From positions 2,709,528 to 2,773,527 of the forward strand of contig NC_045140.1 in the NCBI RefSeq assembly GCF_008831285.2: DNA of 64,000 bases, written 5' to 3'. This stretch comes from Nymphaea colorata. Lineage: Eukaryota; Streptophyta; Magnoliopsida; Nymphaeales; Nymphaeaceae. This document shows, piece after piece, positions 38,541-50,743 of this stretch (within the stretch, counting starts at the first letter, position 1; each line of letters starts with the position of its first letter). A model generated the notes under the pieces. The model saw only the letters and a list, made by a program, of their open reading frames with translations, was not told where the DNA came from and searched no databases. The translations under genes and the position numbers were made by a program.

Positions 38541-40250
38541 TATGTATATATATAATCTTAAATCTAATCTGATCGACAACATATAATAAGTTAATCACTT
38601 TAATTTTAAAGTTCTTATCTTAATCATCAAAATCATTAATTAACAGCTTGAGAAGACTAAACCTTTGGTAGTAAAAAGCTCAATATTCTTTCATTGAAAT
38701 AACTTGAATTAAAACATGTTCTGCATTGGATTATTGAACGATAAACATGTTAAAATGATATCCTGTTTAAAACATACGTATTTTAGCATGAATTTGGGTG
38801 GTCCGGTTTTGTCTTGACTTAAGTGGTTATATATATATACATCTGTGTGTGTGTGTGTGTGTGTAGGTAAGAAACAAAACCAGACCAATTCAAATTAAAT
38901 ATTGAAGTTTTTTTTTTTTTTGCAATTTAACCTTATAGATGTGATTTTAAAAGTGATTTGATGAGTGAGTTGGTCACTTTTTTACTTTAAATAATGTTAA
39001 GGTTTTTCCAATAATAAAAGGGTGAAATGATCATATAACAACAAAAATTCGATAGTAGAAAAATCAGACTTTTTACAAAAATAAATTGAATTAAAACATA
39101 ATTTAATAGCATTCTAGCGTTTATAAACACATTAAGATGTTCATAGTTTGTTTAAAGTAAGATTTTTTAACACAAATTAAGAGGCCTAACTAGTTTTTTA
39201 TCTCTTACTCAAACGGTCTGGTATTTACCAAGTAGATGGAGAAATCTACCGGCCTCTCTTAGCGCACTGCCATGCATTAATTGAATGATATATATATATA
39301 TATATATGGCAAAGTCTAAGTGCATGGTGTATGAAGGAAGCAACGGTGGCTCTCTTTTCCATTCAAGATATATATGCTAAAAATTATTCTTTATCTTTTC
39401 GATATAATGGTCACTGGGCGATGATGACATCATTCTAAAAGCATGGCTGAGTTGGTGGCCGGCGTCAACCTTACGATGCGACACTGCCTAAGAATTTATG
39501 ACAAAGTTTCTTTCGCATTATTTCAACTATGGGTTCAGTTGGGATGCCACAGTCGTTTTCTTCCTGCTAAGAATTTCAATTTCAAAACATCCTCTTTTCA
39601 ATTAGAAGATAAATTAATTATAATTATCATTGTGCTTTATCGTTTAGCTAAAAAAAATTGAATTCTTTCCAACATGGTCCCTTCGGTCTTGATTGCAATG
39701 CAACATAAAAACGGCAAAGCCATAGAGGGATTGCTTAGTAATAAAAATTTTCATGTATCTATATCAAAAATTGAGGTATATTCATGATATATTTTTTGTT
39801 ATATGAACCTGGTCGAAGTTTTAAGGCTGATACATGAAACGGTGACACATGTTATTATTGCTGTACTCCAAGCAGGCAGAAAAGTTTGTTACATTGTGAA
39901 ACTTTTGGAAAATGAAAATTCAATCACCGCTGAGAAAATTATTGTTTAAAAGGTGAAAATGTAATTTTATCGGTCTGACAGTTCCTGTCAAAGTAACGCA
40001 ATATTTGTTAATCCAGGAAGTGTTCGCCAAAATAATGGGGACTTTGTTCTGAAAGTATATAAGATGGGGAGTATCCTCTACTATCATAACAAAAAAAAAA
40101 TCAACTTTCTTTTTCTCTTACGAAAAGAACCCAACGCAGAGAATTCGATCCAAGGTATAATATACAATGACAAACATAAGCTTTATAATAGACAAAATTA
40201 GACTTGTGAAGGTAATATATGGGCTTCATGGTGGGGTCTGCCAAAAGATT

Positions 40251-40252
<2 letters not shown>

Positions 40253-40287
<35 letters not shown>

Positions 40288-40288
40288 C
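40253..40288. repeat. (TA)n microsatellite
   Basis: An uninterrupted TA run of about 36 bp. Confidence 0.95.
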
Positions 40289-40812
40289 ATATTAGTAGCA
40301 AAAGTTTCAGAATCAGGTTGAATAAGACGTCAATCTATAGTTTTAGCTTCAGTTTTGAATCCAATGCCTGCTTTATTTCTATTTCTGTGACATAAATTAA
40401 GATTTTCTCACAACTGGGGCCTATTCTGCATGGATTCAGGCTTTCAAGTTTTTAAATGTTTGATAAAATGGTTTGCGTCACCCCCAATCAATAACAGTTG
40501 CGGCCCAACGGCACTGTTTGGAAGTGGGAATAATAACAAATTGTTTCATGAATCTCTTTGGAACACTAAGTTTTAGTATTCAATGAATCTACTTCAATCT
40601 CTGAGAACAATTTCTTAATGTTTCTGTTGCCAAATAGTCCCAATAAGACTAATGTTAACTTTTTGAGACGTATCAGATGAGCAAATACACTCATAGATTC
40701 TCGTACACTACCAAAACTAGTGTTTACCTATCAATCTCCTACAACCTCATTAATAACTCAAATTGTTTCTCCATTAACTATTTGACTGCTTAAGGCATAG
40801 ATTGGCTGGGTC

Positions 40813-41023
40813 CAGTAGTGGAGCTATTGTGTGACTGGTGTGGGCCACTGCCCACACCAGCCCCTAAAATCATGTATTGTGGACTAAGCTAAACTAATGT
40901 TCACTAGGTCCAGTCATATATGGTGTCCACACCAAACCTAAGTCAGTGCCCTGCAAGCACTCATCCTCTTAAACGAGAGATCGGTTAGTGCCCCCCAGCC
41001 AAAATGTTTTGGCTCTGCCAGTG
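40813..41023. mobile_element. hAT-like MITE of the CAGTGGCGGAGC family
   Basis: The left end is CAGTAGTGGAGCTA and the right end is the complement of CACTGGCAGAGCCA. Flanking 8-mers GCTGGGTC (40805-40812) and GCTCGATC (41024-41031) match at six of eight positions. The interior contains CTGGTGTGGGCCACTGCC, which recurs in the fragment near 45.0 kb. 211 bp, non-coding. Confidence 0.7.
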
Positions 41024-41887
41024 GCTCGATCCATGACTTGAGTATAAAAGGCATACGCTGATGAATTATTCATAAATAAGCATTTGTTAATGGAGGTGAG
41101 GCTACCAAATTATGGGGAGTCCCTATCAAATTTATGTCTAAATGCTCCACATATAGTTCCGCAGACCACATTTTCCTCGAACCAAAGTCAATCTGAACTG
41201 ATCCTCTATACTTCTCTCAATTATGTCCAAAACAAATTCATAAACCTAAAAGGACATGCTTTCACGTGTTGCTGTTTTTCGTGTATTCTCAATCATGCTT
41301 TGCCTAGAGCAGATTAAAAAGGAAGAAAGAATATTTTGCTTTCCATCAAGCATATGACATTGTATGAAATAATTCATATTTTGCTTGCGTAAAGATCACA
41401 TCTAACTATGAAAACAGTATTTTCCCATCAGATGAAGCCAAAGATTGTGTTTACGAGGTCAAATGAATAGAAAAAGCATGCAAAGCTATTAGAAAGTATC
41501 TGGAAAATTCTGTCTGTATATAAAGGAGAGATCAGAGATTGATTTTAGCGATAGAATAGCCGCCAGCACAAGATTTGATAGAAACCTTGAAAATTAACTT
41601 AAGAATATTGGGAAATTTTAAAGGACACTGAAGATTTGACAATAATGAAACTAAAAAGCTAAACTTTTTTTGTCATTTCAAAAACACTTCTAGGCTTTTC
41701 AATGGTTTGTAAAAATGGTGCAGGAGTTTCTAAACATTTAACTTGCCAGTCGTTTAGTAAAAATGAAATCGTTATTTTCTGCTTGACAAAAGGATTAGTT
41801 TCAGAAAGTACCTTCCTAAGCATCTTAAATATTTAAATATTTAATGCATCTTATAAGTTGTGAAACAGTCACGAAAAAATTGCACTA

Positions 41888-41960
41888 AGGCGCGAAGCAT
41901 AGCTGGTTAGGCAAGTGCTGTGTAGAAGGTGTGTCGTCAGTTCAATTCCCATAAGCGCTA
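41888..41960 (+). repeat. tRNA-derived segment, possible SINE head
   Basis: TAGCTGGTTAGG (about 41900) resembles a polymerase III A box. About 35 bp further on, AGTTCAATTCC (41939-41949) resembles a B box. The spacing fits a tRNA-derived SINE promoter or a tRNA pseudogene. There is no acceptor stem pairing and no clear A-rich tail. Confidence 0.35.
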
Positions 41961-42629
41961 TTTCCTTATACCATAAATGATAGGATCACAACACTTAACT
42001 GATGAGTATACGGTACCTCTTAAGACAGTGGAGGCAAGGAGAATGGGGAGATTTGAGGCCTCTTTTCAGGTTACTCAGCGGATTGTTAACCTCTTGCTCA
42101 CTCGTGAAACTAAAGATCATAAAACTTAATTATTCTTTCTGTTTTCAATAGATACCATATCTGTTCTCGGGCCTAGCGATCAAATTTTTACAAGCATATC
42201 GAATGCTGGCTGCAGAATGATTCCCCATCGAAGCCGTAAGTTTGAAGGGCAAGTGACAATCCAGCAGCCTGCGAGCACTATATGTCCGCTACTTTCGCCT
42301 CTGAAATCTTCTTCTTCTACTTTTTTTTTTCAACATTAAATTCAACGATGACCTTCCATTCTTTACAACAAGAACAAGAAGCCAGCAACATGATGGGACA
42401 TGACATTTTGATTCTATTTTGAAGATGGTATCTCTAATCTTATCGGATCACATAGCAGCTAGGGCTGTTCCGTTTCTTCTTTCTTTTCAAGACGGTGCCA
42501 TGCATTATTCTACCCTTACCATAGCCACATGCTGCCCAACGCTGTGTTTCCACGCTGGTAGATATGACTAGGGGACCAGGTTCCTCTCTTGAACACCACA
42601 CACATATACTCATGCTCATGCTAGTGCAT

Positions 42630-42645
42630 CACACACACACACACA

Positions 42646-42682
<37 letters not shown>
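42630..42682. repeat. Compound (AC)n(TA)n microsatellite
   Basis: An AC run (42630-42644) followed after a few bases by a TA run of about 34 bp. Confidence 0.95.
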
Positions 42683-42686
<4 letters not shown>

Positions 42687-43823
42687 ATCAGTCGGCTGAC
42701 GAATGTTGTTGGATGATTAATTATTTAAAAACCATAGCTAATTATATCATAAACCAAGCACCATACACTTGTCACTATGCTATAAATTGTTGCATGGTAT
42801 TTTTACTAACTGCTTTTAGATATTTTTTCATTCAACGGCCTGCTGATTTCAATTTATATAGCCATTCAATCCACCTTACTGATCGTCAAAAAAGTAGCTT
42901 TTTCTGTGGCATATTGTATGGAAGATGTACATATGATTAATCGATATGCAATTTAACTGCTTGTCATGTTAACGAATCTTACTCTATAATTTTGATGTAG
43001 AAGTTTTGGATTGGTACTGGAAATTAGCTTTGCATTGGAACCTGAAGCATATTTCTGGTGGCTGAAAGATAATTGGCTGAGAGTGCTATAACAAATACCT
43101 TTAAGGGAAAATAGAAATAAATATTCTATATTTGGTGCCCGACCCAGCTCAACATATCTACACGATAAAAAGAATAAGTGCATGTCATTCAAACTAGATT
43201 GTGTGCATGCAAATCAATGCTTTAATATATGCACACGCACACACATGTACGCCTGTGCATAGAGAGAGAGAGAGAGGTGGATCTATCGATGCACTCTAGT
43301 TACGTGTTTCTGTCATGAGCATACATAATATTAACAAACTGAAAAAATCCAAAGTCTCGATCTTCAAGTATTATAAAACATTGTAGAGGTTCCGAGAAGA
43401 ACATGATTCAATTATTTATTTCTAGGAATCCAAACTTGGTGATCTCATCTATGAGATTTATTTCGTGAGATGCACATTAGCAACTATTTAAGATATTCAG
43501 CTAAACTATGTGATACATATCTACATATAACGATTAATGTTTATTATGGCATATTAATCTATTTTATTCCAAAAGTATCAATGCGATCTACATGAATATT
43601 AATTTTTTCAAGAGTCAAACACTTTGTTTGATCGAGTTGCTTACTTAATGGTTCTACAAATATTTAAAGATAATTATTCAAAATTTGAATAAATATTATC
43701 ACCTCTCACATGTTTTACCTTAATGAACCATATGGTCAAACACACTTACCATATTCCTGAAAAAAATTATAAATTTCACAAATTTTTAGTTGCCATTTTC
43801 GATATGTAGACATATTTCAGTTG

Positions 43824-43824
<1 letters not shown>

Positions 43825-43852
<28 letters not shown>
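43825..43852. repeat. (TA)n microsatellite
   Basis: An uninterrupted TA run of about 28 bp. Confidence 0.95.
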
Positions 43853-43858
<6 letters not shown>

Positions 43859-44413
43859 GTCCTTTTTTCTTCGTTACGCATGCACCACGTTACCCCAACA
43901 AAAAGGCAAGGCTGGTCGTGTTTTATTGTCACATTTGAGCTTGAAGAAGATATATTTGTTATTGTTTAATTATCAAGAGACATGCTTTAGTATGAATCAA
44001 CTTTATGTATTTAAAGGACTCAACCGTAATTCTAACAAATCTCTCTCTCTCTCTCGTGCAGAGGCAGAGGAAAGTGACAAGAATTTACATGCATTTGAAC
44101 CACCAGACGGTGATCCAACTTGTGTTGATTATAGTTGTTTATAGTATTATTATGTTAGACCATTATTAAAATTATCATGTTAATAATGTGATGCTAAGTC
44201 ACCAGCTGATTATAAAAAATCAATTATAGTTTTACCATATATGATGGTTTGATATACAGTGCACGATCATCATCATGTATACATAAAGCAACTATATGTC
44301 AACACTAAGAGCGATTTAGAGTCCATGATCTAATGTGCTTTGTAACGGACCACCAGAGCAGCCAAATGTTTGGTTGTTGAGCACTCTCTAAATCAACTGT
44401 TCATATGCTTCAA

Positions 44414-44591
44414 TAGGGGCGGAGTTAGGAGGGGTATGAGCCCTGGTCCCACTTCAATTTTTTTGTTTGAAGTTACATGTAAATTTTACTTTTCTTATAT
44501 AAAAATTTTGAAAAATAATATTTTGGCCCTTATCAAAATTTAGAAACTTTAACTTGACCCCCCTCATGGAAAATTTCTGGTTTCGCCCCTG
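44414..44591. mobile_element. hAT-like MITE of the AGGGGCGGAG family with 8-bp target duplication
   Basis: The left end is TAGGGGCGGAGTTA and the right end is the complement of CAGGGGCGAAACCA. It is flanked by TGCTTCAA (44406-44413) and TGCTTCAG (44592-44599), a 7-of-8 match. 178 bp, AT-rich interior, non-coding. Confidence 0.8.
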
Positions 44592-44599
44592 TGCTTCAG

Positions 44600-45739
44600 T
44601 ATTGGATTGTACCTAAACTTATCGGAGCCATGCGCACATGTGCTATTTAAAACTTTTCAACATTTGAATAGGTAAAATAGAAGAAATTTATTTGGACATG
44701 AGGCCTATAGCACCTAGAGTTATCCTTAGCTTGTCTCATAGATGCCAAATATAACCTAAGACAAGCGGCCATGCTCACTATAGTCACTAACTGTCATTCA
44801 GGGCTGGACATCGAGCCGGGTCGATAAAATGTTAGGCTTGGGCCGGGCGGTGACCACTCCCCACAGCTCGGGCCTGGTCCAAGTTACACTAGTGAATGTC
44901 TACTTTACTCTGATGAGACTATTTTGATCATCACATAAGGGCCATCAGCTGTGGCGTTTCTCAATTCATGTGAATAAAGCGCAACTGTACTAGTGTAGGC
45001 AGTTGCCCACACCAGCCTACATAAATTTGAATAATTTTATATTGATACCTTATGATCATTTCATTATTTATATAAGGACTGCCACTTAAAAGATTTTGAT
45101 GAATTAATAGTGCCCCCTTAACAAAAATTTCTGGCTCGGCCACTATGACGTACTGCTTCTCTGTGTCAGAGAGACCAAAATTATGTATTGGCGGCCCCAT
45201 CCTCCAATGAAAAAAAATCACTCAAAAACATGTTTTCATGCATTTCAAATGGGCATGCTCTTGCTCCAAATTTGCCACAATGGTAACTGCACAAATTAAA
45301 GAAAGAAGCAAATCATGAAAGATCCTTGGGCTCTTTAGGTTTTCAATTCGTTAATCAACAAAAAGTGTGAAGCAGAAGCTAGGGATTCCAAACGGGGATA
45401 TGGTCGGACCAACTTCTAGCCCTGTTTGGACCTTGTACTTGCCAAGAGAATATGCGAGAAGGTCGTGTCACTAGTGAAGAACCAGATTCCCAATGGGCAG
45501 CACCAAAATATGGTAAATATGCGCTAGTAGAGCATGGCACAACATATCATTTCATGAGAAAGCAGGATCCATGAGAATCGAGATCGATCCTTTAGAGTCA
45601 TTTTCACATGACTATTGCAATAACAAACGAAGTTGAGGTCTGAAGATTGCTTGAACTACCAAATTCTTTTATACTTGGAAATCATGATGGGAGAAAAATC
45701 TGTCAACAATTAAGGTGCAGATCCATTTTGATCGCTGGC
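44600..45739. other. Intergenic, MITE fragments
   Basis: At 44802-44890 the left end of the GGGCCGGGCC family (CAGGGCTGGACATCGAGCC) is present without a right end. At about 44985-45148 a fragment related to the 40.8-kb element shows GCAGTTGCCCACACCAGCC and a right end that is the complement of ATAGTGGCCGAGCCA. No gene is recognised. Confidence 0.45.
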
Positions 45740-45747
45740 TTTGTAAT

Positions 45748-46237
45748 TAGGGCCGAACACGAGTTGAGTCGAGCCTGAGTTTGGCCAGCTTGAGTTCGAT
45801 GCGGATCAAAAAACTCGAGCTCAAGCTCGAACTCGATTCGAGCTCCTTATAGCAAGCTCGAGCTCGACTCGACTAAACAAAATCGAGCAAACTCAACTTG
45901 TTTAACCCATTTAACTAGTTTAGGTGTTAACTCGTTTAGGCATTAACTCGTTTAAGCATTAACTCGTTCAACTCATGTAAGCGTTAACTCGTGTAACTCG
46001 TTTAACTTGTGTAACTTGTGAAATTGGTTTTGGCAATATTATATAAAGTATCGGTTTACGAGTCGAGTCGAGTATAAACGAGTCGAGTTCCTAAAACTCG
46101 AACTCTACCCGTTTATCATTTCGAGTATCTTTGTAAGCTTGAACTCGACTCGTTTATAAACGAGTCGAGCACGAGCTGAGTTTTTTCGAGTGAGTTCGAG
46201 TCAAACCTGAGTTGGCTCGGCTCATTGTGCAGCCCTA
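45748..46237. mobile_element. Intact hAT-like MITE, CGAGCTCGA family, perfect 8-bp target duplication
   Basis: The left end TAGGGCCGAACACGAGTTGA and a right end that is the complement of TAGGGCTGCACAATGAGCCG are flanked by identical TTTGTAAT copies (45740-45747 and 46238-46245). The 490-bp body consists of alternating CGAGCTCGA and TTAACTCGTTTA phrases in both orientations, so it is extensively self-complementary. Non-coding; it would depend on a hAT transposase supplied elsewhere. Confidence 0.9.
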
Positions 46238-46249
46238 TTTGTAATTGTA

Positions 46250-47000
46250 AGTATTGGACACTCATCTATCTTTAAGGACAGATATAACTTAGATTTACAT
46301 TAATAATATCACACTCTCAATCAGGGGTGGAGCCAAGGTTTTGCCCTTGGGGGGCAAACTGCAGTGTAACACTAAGTATAACTTTTGAAAAATTTTCACA
46401 GGGGCCAATAGTTTTACAAAGGCCAAACTCACATTATATATTTAAGCAATTAATTTTTTTTGTGTTTATTCTGTAATCGAAGGTTGCTTGTGAAGAAAGC
46501 AGTGCATTGTAGAGGAATTGATAGCAACCAGCTGCCAAAATACTGCCGGATGACAAAATCTTTGAAAACTGTTGCTAAAAACTGTATCTGCTAGTGCAAA
46601 AAGTTGACACCCATATGAATCTGACTCATTGAACGTGTTAATTCTTTTGGTTCAAGTATTTATATATAAGAAAAAAAAAAAGGCTTACGAAAGTAAAAAG
46701 AGAAATTAAGAAACTAACAATAAGAAAAGGAGTTATAAAAGCAACTTCAATTAAGTGTTTCATTTCATACTGAAAAGAACTTCACCTAAACGAAAAGGAA
46801 TCAAGTACTACGAAAAAAAAGGCAATTGTCAACCAGGTGAGTGCATGGAGAATCTCATTGTCCGAATGAAAGCCGAAGCTCTCTCGAAGTCCAAGGCTGT
46901 GTCAACTACATATACATCTCATCCAAGTATTAATTTTTTAATGCCGAGAATATGCTTGAAGTTGAGCAGTACTGGCATGTTAACAGGTGATGAAATCCTC

Positions 47001-47059
<59 letters not shown>

Positions 47060-47470
47060 TAGTCAGCGCTTTCGACGACATCTTGACCACTTCACTAAGG
47101 CTAGGCCAGCTGGTGTCACATCTTAAAGTGAGTAAAAGAGGATGATGAGATACCAACTAATGGTTACGTATGTGATATATACCATTATTCTAGTTGCCTC
47201 CCTCGCTCTTCCACCATGATCCACGATTCTTGATATAAAGAATCCGTTGACAAATTCAATTCAACAGCAACGCATTGTCTGCCAGCTCTTGGGAATTATG
47301 TGTCACTCCTTAGATATCCTCGCTTCTTATCCAGATTGTGTGTGTATATATATATATATATAATCTGCATCTTGAGAATCCTCCACAAACATGATCCGAG
47401 CACATTGGTGATGATGTAATCGGCTAATTCAATTATTTCTCGTTGATAGAATAGAATATGTGCGTGTGTA
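46250..47470. other. Intergenic; single MITE end and long TA tract
   Basis: At 46322-46440 the left end of the AGGGGYGGAG family (CAGGGGTGGAGCCAAGG) is present, with no right end. An open stretch at 46755-47126 runs through a TA microsatellite and shows no recognisable domain. (TA)n lies at 47005-47054 and at about 47347-47362. Confidence 0.45.
47005..47054. repeat. (TA)n microsatellite
   Basis: An uninterrupted TA run of about 50 bp. Confidence 0.95.
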
Positions 47471-47482
47471 ACTTGATTCTAA

Positions 47483-47856
47483 CTACGGCAATACACGAGC
47501 TGATCGAGTAGAGCTCGAGCTCGAGCGCGGTCAGCTTCATGCCACTCGACCTATATATTGCTTGCTTTGAGTTCGAGTTGAGTTGTACAAGGTCGACTTG
47601 AGCTCCAGTCAGTAAACCAAGTCCCGGTCCGAGATCAAGCTCAAGGTCAATTCATTTAAGCTTGTTTGCCAATTCTTCGCTTGATTTGATTTTTTTTTCC
47701 TTTGTTTTTAAGTTGAAAAAGTAGAGAAAAGCGATAACCTAAAATTAAATGAGCTTGAATCGACCCATTTATAAGCTTGAATTTCGTGAGTTGAGCTTGA
47801 GTCAAGCTTAACCCAATCAGTCGAGCTCCAGTTGGCTCAACTCTTAGTTTAACCCT
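47483..47856. mobile_element. hAT-like MITE, CGAGCTCGA family, with target duplication
   Basis: Left end CTACGGCAATACACGAGC; right end the complement of AGGGTTAAACTAAGAGTTGA. Both sides carry GATTCTAA (47475-47482 and 47857-47864); the shared string is nine bases with the adjoining T, so the exact boundary is uncertain by one base. The body contains GAGCTCGAGCTCGAGC and GAGTCAAGCTTAA phrases. The inverted ends are diverged. Confidence 0.75.
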
Positions 47857-47901
47857 GATTCTAATAACTCTAATCCGAATATTAACTTTCTTCAATTCTC
47901 A

Positions 47902-47951
<50 letters not shown>

Positions 47952-48519
47952 CACGCCTTTCCAGTTTTTTTGGCCTGTTGAGCCCAATTTCCAAGAACTA
48001 TAAATTATTGCCCACCAATCTAAGTGTACGGATGAATGCTCGATATTAAAATTCATTTGATTTGGAAGATAACACGAAACACATGCGTGTGTATATTTAG
48101 ATTCCACAAATTTCCTAATAAAGATTTTACCTTCGGTTCCCAAAAAAACATCTATCTAGGCACTGAGTTTTTTTATGCATTTTTCACTTTTATGCATGCA
48201 TTCTATGATTAGATTTACTAAAAAAATTTAAAAAATTTAATTAGGGGACATATCTTAACTTCTAAGAACATGCCAAGTCACAATGTACGTTGTGACTCCA
48301 TTATCTATATCTATCATTATTATGAAAAAAAATTATGACTAACTCCCGGCAAGATTTACATTGGAAATTCCAAACAACTGCATCTAAATTGTAGGGAACC
48401 GTCATTTTGTTTGTTTGTAGCAATACAGGATAATTACATGCCAATGAGGTCCAAGAGGGGGCACGGGAGTGGCCAGTACCCAACATGTACTTAGTACCGA
48501 GCATGACTTGGGTTTGAGC

Positions 48520-48698
48520 CAGTAGTGGAGCTACGTTGTAGCTGGTGGGTCCGCTACTTTGTAGGTTGGATTTGGGCTCAGGTTTTGGGCATGGGTTCGG
48601 GTTTTGGACATCGGATTGACCCGAACCTGACTCTTATCGGGCCGAGTTGGGCCGGGCCGACTATGCTAGGCCTACGGACCAGAAATTTTTTGCCACTG
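48520..48698. mobile_element. hAT-like MITE of the CAGTGGCGGAGC family, composite
   Basis: Left end CAGTAGTGGAGCTACG; right end the complement of CAGTGGCAAAAAATTTC. Between them lies GGCCCGAACCTGA-like and GGGCCGGGCC text of another MITE family (about 48565-48665), so one element appears to sit inside the other. The flanking 8-mers do not match well. Confidence 0.5.
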
Positions 48699-48844
48699 GT
48701 GATGAATAAAGTGGGCTTCCATTGCAACTTTTGAAAAAGACAATGAACTTTGTCGGGGTATGCCAAAAGGAAATGGAAAAATAGTTATCTGTTTACAATT
48801 GGTCTTTGTTTGTTAAGAAGGTGAACCACAACATTTTTTTTTGG

Positions 48845-49052
48845 CCAATTCAGTCAATTTAATGATACCCTAAAGCGACTGACATAGTTGTCGCAAGAGG
48901 TACTTGGAAAAGGTGACCCCTAAATCCGTCTTTATTACTTTTGGCGAAGTTTTGGCCGTTGCAAACAAACAATAGTGACGGAAACCTTGGAACCAACGGC
49001 AGTTTTAGCTGTCGCTAAAACTCATAATAATCGTCCTTGTATTAGTCTCGTT
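48845..49052. mobile_element. CACTA-like terminal fragment
   Basis: Repeated GTGACGG, CAACGGCAG and AGCTGTCGCTAAAA phrases in both orientations resemble the subterminal repeats of CACTA (En/Spm) elements. The end near 49052 reads GTATTAGTC rather than a clean TAGTG. No transposase is present. Confidence 0.35.
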
Positions 49053-49279
49053 TTCCCTACTTTCGACTGCATTTTTGTTCCACCCGAGGAGTGTTGATGC
49101 AATTAGTAGGAGTTAATTAGACCTTCTTCTGGGAGCCATGCATTCAAATAAAAATATTCTTTCTTCCAAATTTATGGAATTACAAAACCTACGTACTGCT
49201 TCGATAACTTTTTTTTGTAGTTTCTAGGTAATTTTGGTTAAGTAAAAAAAACATGCGAGATTAATTTGAAATAGATGCT

Positions 49280-49636
49280 CGGATATGAAAAAATTTAATA
49301 TCCAATTAAAAAACTGAATGAGACTCAGATTTAAAAAAATGACATCAAATCAAGTTCAAGTTCGGATTTGGATCATATTTAGTTTTAAATAAATACCTAT
49401 ATCCAATATTCTTCCATTTTGAAAAATTGACCAAATTCGGTTCAAAATTCAGATTCGAAATGGTTTCAGATTTAGATCTGACTTTTTTTTTTTATTCGTA
49501 GTTGAATTTGCATATGTGAACATATATTAAAAAAAAAACAAATACAACAACGGTATATCCAATTTAAACATATATTACAAAAAAACAAATACAACAAGGG
49601 TATATCCCATTTGAATATGATCTATTGACATTCTTA
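49280..49636. mobile_element. Diverged MITE of the TAGGGATGTCAAT family
   Basis: The right end is the complement of TAAGAATGTCAATAGATCA. The interior shares TTCGGATTTGGATC, TAGTTTTAAATAAATA and CCAATATTCTTCC phrases with the copy at 24,998-25,390. An internal tandem duplication of about 48 bp (49520-49616) carries ACAAATACAACAA and GGTATATCC in each unit. Confidence 0.5.
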
Positions 49637-50743
49637 TCTATTAATAAGATACGTTAATGGAACCTTTTGTTCAGAGGATGCAATATCCCGATACTAAACA
49701 CCTCCTAAGGGCCATTCCCTGTTCTATTAACGGGATAAGATGAAGGACATGTCAAAATCAGTAGTGTATTATCAAGAATAATCGAGCCAACATAGAATTG
49801 AAATATGGTGCGGATGATCGAGTTGCATTACCGAGACTGTTCTAATGCAATGTCTTGGAAACCCCAGTTTCCCGGCTCTTCATGCAATGGGCGCCGTGAA
49901 AATCACAAAGCTTCCCCTCCATCCCAACAATTTCAATGCAGGCAAAATTGATCGGTTCTATAATTGGATGTGCTTTTGAAGGTACAAAAATCAAATCTGA
50001 ATTTGACATTTCACAAGGAGATTCAAATATCCAAATACAGATAAGGAATCCATCTAACATGCTAGCAAATTCAAATCATATACTAATTGAATCCAAAGTT
50101 CCTTATCGAACCCATCTCGCCAAATTCAAATTGAACTAATATTTACCTAAAATTTAAGGAGCAGGGCAGCATGGATAATTTGTGAATATCTTTTAAATAT
50201 TCTTCAAAAATTGGAATGAATTCATGAAGTACAACAGATGACTTCCAATATTTCGGACAAATTTGACGACCCCTTAAAAGGACGATTTTTCATTGTTAGA
50301 GGATCTGTCAATATAGGCTAAAAAATATTAAGAATGTTTTTAAAATTTAAATGGAGAAAAATATGAAAATAACTAAAAGGATATAAAATTCATGAAAGAA
50401 TCGGTTAAAACTGGACATGTGGAACTCTTGAATCGACTGCACCACTGATTCGATCCGATTCAAGCTGATCTGGGCCGATTTTCATAACACTGGATCAAAC
50501 CCATCGAAATGCCTATCAGTTATCACCTCCTATTGGATCACTAAACAGACTTCAAACGGATCCAGATCCAACTCGTTGGCGACGGCTTCCTTGAGCAATT
50601 TCCCGGCCGAACCGAAGAAATTGAAGACGGTTCCGTGGAGGGAAGCGGTTCTTGCAGAGTGGGAGGAGGAAAGTGCCGCAGAAAGGAATTCGGCTATCGG
50701 TCTTTTCCTGCTTCAACACAGACATCGACGTCTGTTTGAAGAG

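Larger units (their letters stand above)
37304..40800. other. Intergenic region, microsatellites and duplications
   Basis: After the permease stop there is about 100 bp of likely 3' UTR, then no recognisable gene. Contents: (CT)n(TA)n at 38297-38350, a diverged tandem duplication at about 38402-38540, (GT)n near 38844-38864, (TA)n at 39289-39307 and 40253-40288. Small open frames have no recognisable domain. Confidence 0.5.
41050..44405. other. Intergenic region, no gene recognised
   Basis: Mostly AT-rich. It holds the tRNA-like segment near 41.9 kb, an (AC)n(TA)n compound repeat (42630-42682), (GA)n near 43261-43276, (TA)n at 43825-43852 and (CT)n near 44041-44056. Open frames of up to 107 codons are microsatellite-driven or unrecognised. 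Confidence 0.5.
47870..50560. other. Intergenic, upstream of the kelch gene
   Basis: (TA)n and (GA)n at 47910-47951. The remaining content is MITE and CACTA-like debris listed separately, plus AT-rich sequence. Open frames at 49842-50139 lie on opposite strands and are not recognised. Confidence 0.45.

Noticed and set aside
43821-44144. 107-codon open frame
   Set aside because: It starts in a (TA)n tract (Tyr-Ile repeats) and has no domain beyond it.
50576-50743. Upstream ATG extending the kelch protein by 56 residues
   Set aside because: The KLHDC4-like family starts at MGKK at 50744. The extension is not recognised and is more likely leader sequence, though a longer isoform is not excluded.
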